Shown: positions 15,995 through 16,385 of the stretch, one piece after another
How positions within the stretch are numbered: position 1 is the stretch's first letter
Layout of the letters: the number at the start of each line of letters is the position of its first letter
Source: DYJK01 sp964464825
GTDB taxonomy: Bacteria > Bacteroidota > Ignavibacteria > Ignavibacteriales > Melioribacteraceae
Assembly (NCBI GenBank): GCA_964464825.1
Contig: CAYXKL010000060.1
Location: forward strand, 1-16,385
Direction: 5' to 3'
DNA: 16,385 nucleotides
Program-made: the position numbers and the translations under genes
Notes under the pieces: generated by a model
Seen by the model: the letters and a program-made list of their open reading frames with translations, nothing else
Told to the model about the DNA's origin: nothing
The model's database searches: none

Positions 15995-16019
15995 ATCCCC
16001 TCTTAATTACAGAGGGGAT
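15995..16019. terminator. Bidirectional hairpin between convergent genes
   Basis: Perfect 9-bp inverted repeat ATCCCCTCT (15995-16003) and AGAGGGGAT (16011-16019) with loop TAATTAC. It sits between the ends of the M23 gene (15980) and the minus-strand gene (16032). The T runs after the stem are weak on both sides, but the position and GC-rich stem fit a shared terminator. Confidence 0.75.
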
Positions 16020-16031
16020 ATCAAATCATTC

Positions 16032-16385
16032 TTAATTTAATCCAGCAGAGTGAATAGCATTAAACAGCAATTTAAATGTACCATAAGTCCAATGTCGGTT
16101 CTGCACTTTAAAACCCATTAATATAACATGACCTTTCTTTTGAGTTACATCAACAATTACACTTCGTTTAAACAAATAATCTTCACCTAATAAAAATCCG
16201 GATTTAAGTAAATCTTTCTCCGGGAATCTTACAATAATATTTCTATCATATTTACCGAACGGTGTTAATGTAGCAAATGCAATGTTATCGCTAATGTAAC
16301 CGATACTTTCTTCTTCCATTCCATAACCGATAGGATTTGTATTATCAACATTAATTCTTAGCAATGAACCGGGACAGAAAAATGA
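16032..16385 (-). CDS. C-terminal part of a probable M14-type zinc carboxypeptidase family protein
   Basis: Partial gene: the frame runs from the window edge (16385) to a TAA at 16032-16034, giving 117 residues; the 5' end is outside the window. The visible start reads SFFCPGSLLRINVDNTNPIG, followed by GYGMEEE, FGKYDRNIIV, SGFLLGEDYL, and the end GHVILMGFKVQNRHWTYGTF then KLLFNAIHSAG. This resembles the C-terminal beta domain found behind the catalytic domain of large secreted M14 peptidases in Bacteroidota-like bacteria, where a closing GKGRVILFGF-type strand and TFKLLFNAL are typical. The catalytic zinc residues are not in this fragment, so activity cannot be judged. The assignment rests on remembered family pattern. 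Confidence 0.6.
   Translation of the reverse strand, partial: SFFCPGSLLRINVDNTNPIGYGMEEESIGYISDNIAFATLTPFGKYDRNIIVRFPEKDLLKSGFLLGEDYLFKRSVIVDVTQKKGHVILMGFKVQNRHWTYGTFKLLFNAIHSAGLN

Noticed and set aside
1..16385. CRISPR arrays, tRNA/rRNA genes, insertion sequences, phage or attachment sites
   Set aside because: I looked for spaced direct repeats, cloverleaf-like segments, transposase motifs and terminal inverted repeats and saw none I could support.

Overview
The window is AT-rich, densely coded, and almost entirely on the plus strand; only a gene fragment at the right edge is on the minus strand. Gene content suggests a Gram-negative bacterium of the Bacteroidota/Chlorobiota/Ignavibacteriota group, with Ignavibacteria as my best guess. 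The clues are a Cys-type lipoprotein with a charged tail, a TPR protein ending in an outer-membrane-type C-terminus, low GC, and a mixture of strong and absent Shine-Dalgarno sites. This placement is inference from style, not from a marker gene.

Layout. (1) 2-346 is the 3' end of sucC, followed by a perfect hairpin and a small unrecognised ORF (400-771). (2) 987-2312 is a secreted lipoprotein gene with its own sigma70-like promoter, a strong ribosome binding site and a clear intrinsic terminator (2337-2368). (3) 2419-4493 holds an exported protein made of two copies of one domain, a stand-alone glucose-1-phosphate thymidylyltransferase (RmlA) and a DUF454/YbaN-type membrane protein. (4) 4598-6277 encodes a very long coiled-coil protein with no proline, cysteine or tryptophan. 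(5) 6416-12058 is a tight five-gene run: secreted SGNH hydrolase, membrane-anchored SGNH protein with an inserted domain, acyl-AMP ligase, acyl carrier protein and MBOAT acyltransferase. (6) 12218-15980 holds a 967-residue TPR plus beta-barrel-like protein and a LytM/M23 endopeptidase, closed by a bidirectional hairpin (15995-16019). (7) The 3' end of a probable M14 metallocarboxypeptidase gene converges from the right edge.

The centre of interest is the five-gene run. It has the same parts list as the Gram-positive Dlt system (ligase DltA, carrier DltC, MBOAT DltB, SGNH-fold DltD) and overlaps the AlgI/AlgJ/AlgX and PatA/PatB O-acylation systems. Here, however, the ligase looks like a fatty-acyl-AMP ligase, and the run sits beside a TPR/beta-barrel protein of the kind used for exopolysaccharide export. 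The working model is: ligase activates an acyl group, loads it on the carrier, MBOAT moves it across the inner membrane, and a periplasmic SGNH protein transfers it to (or removes it from) a cell-envelope polymer. The acyl group and acceptor cannot be read from the sequence.
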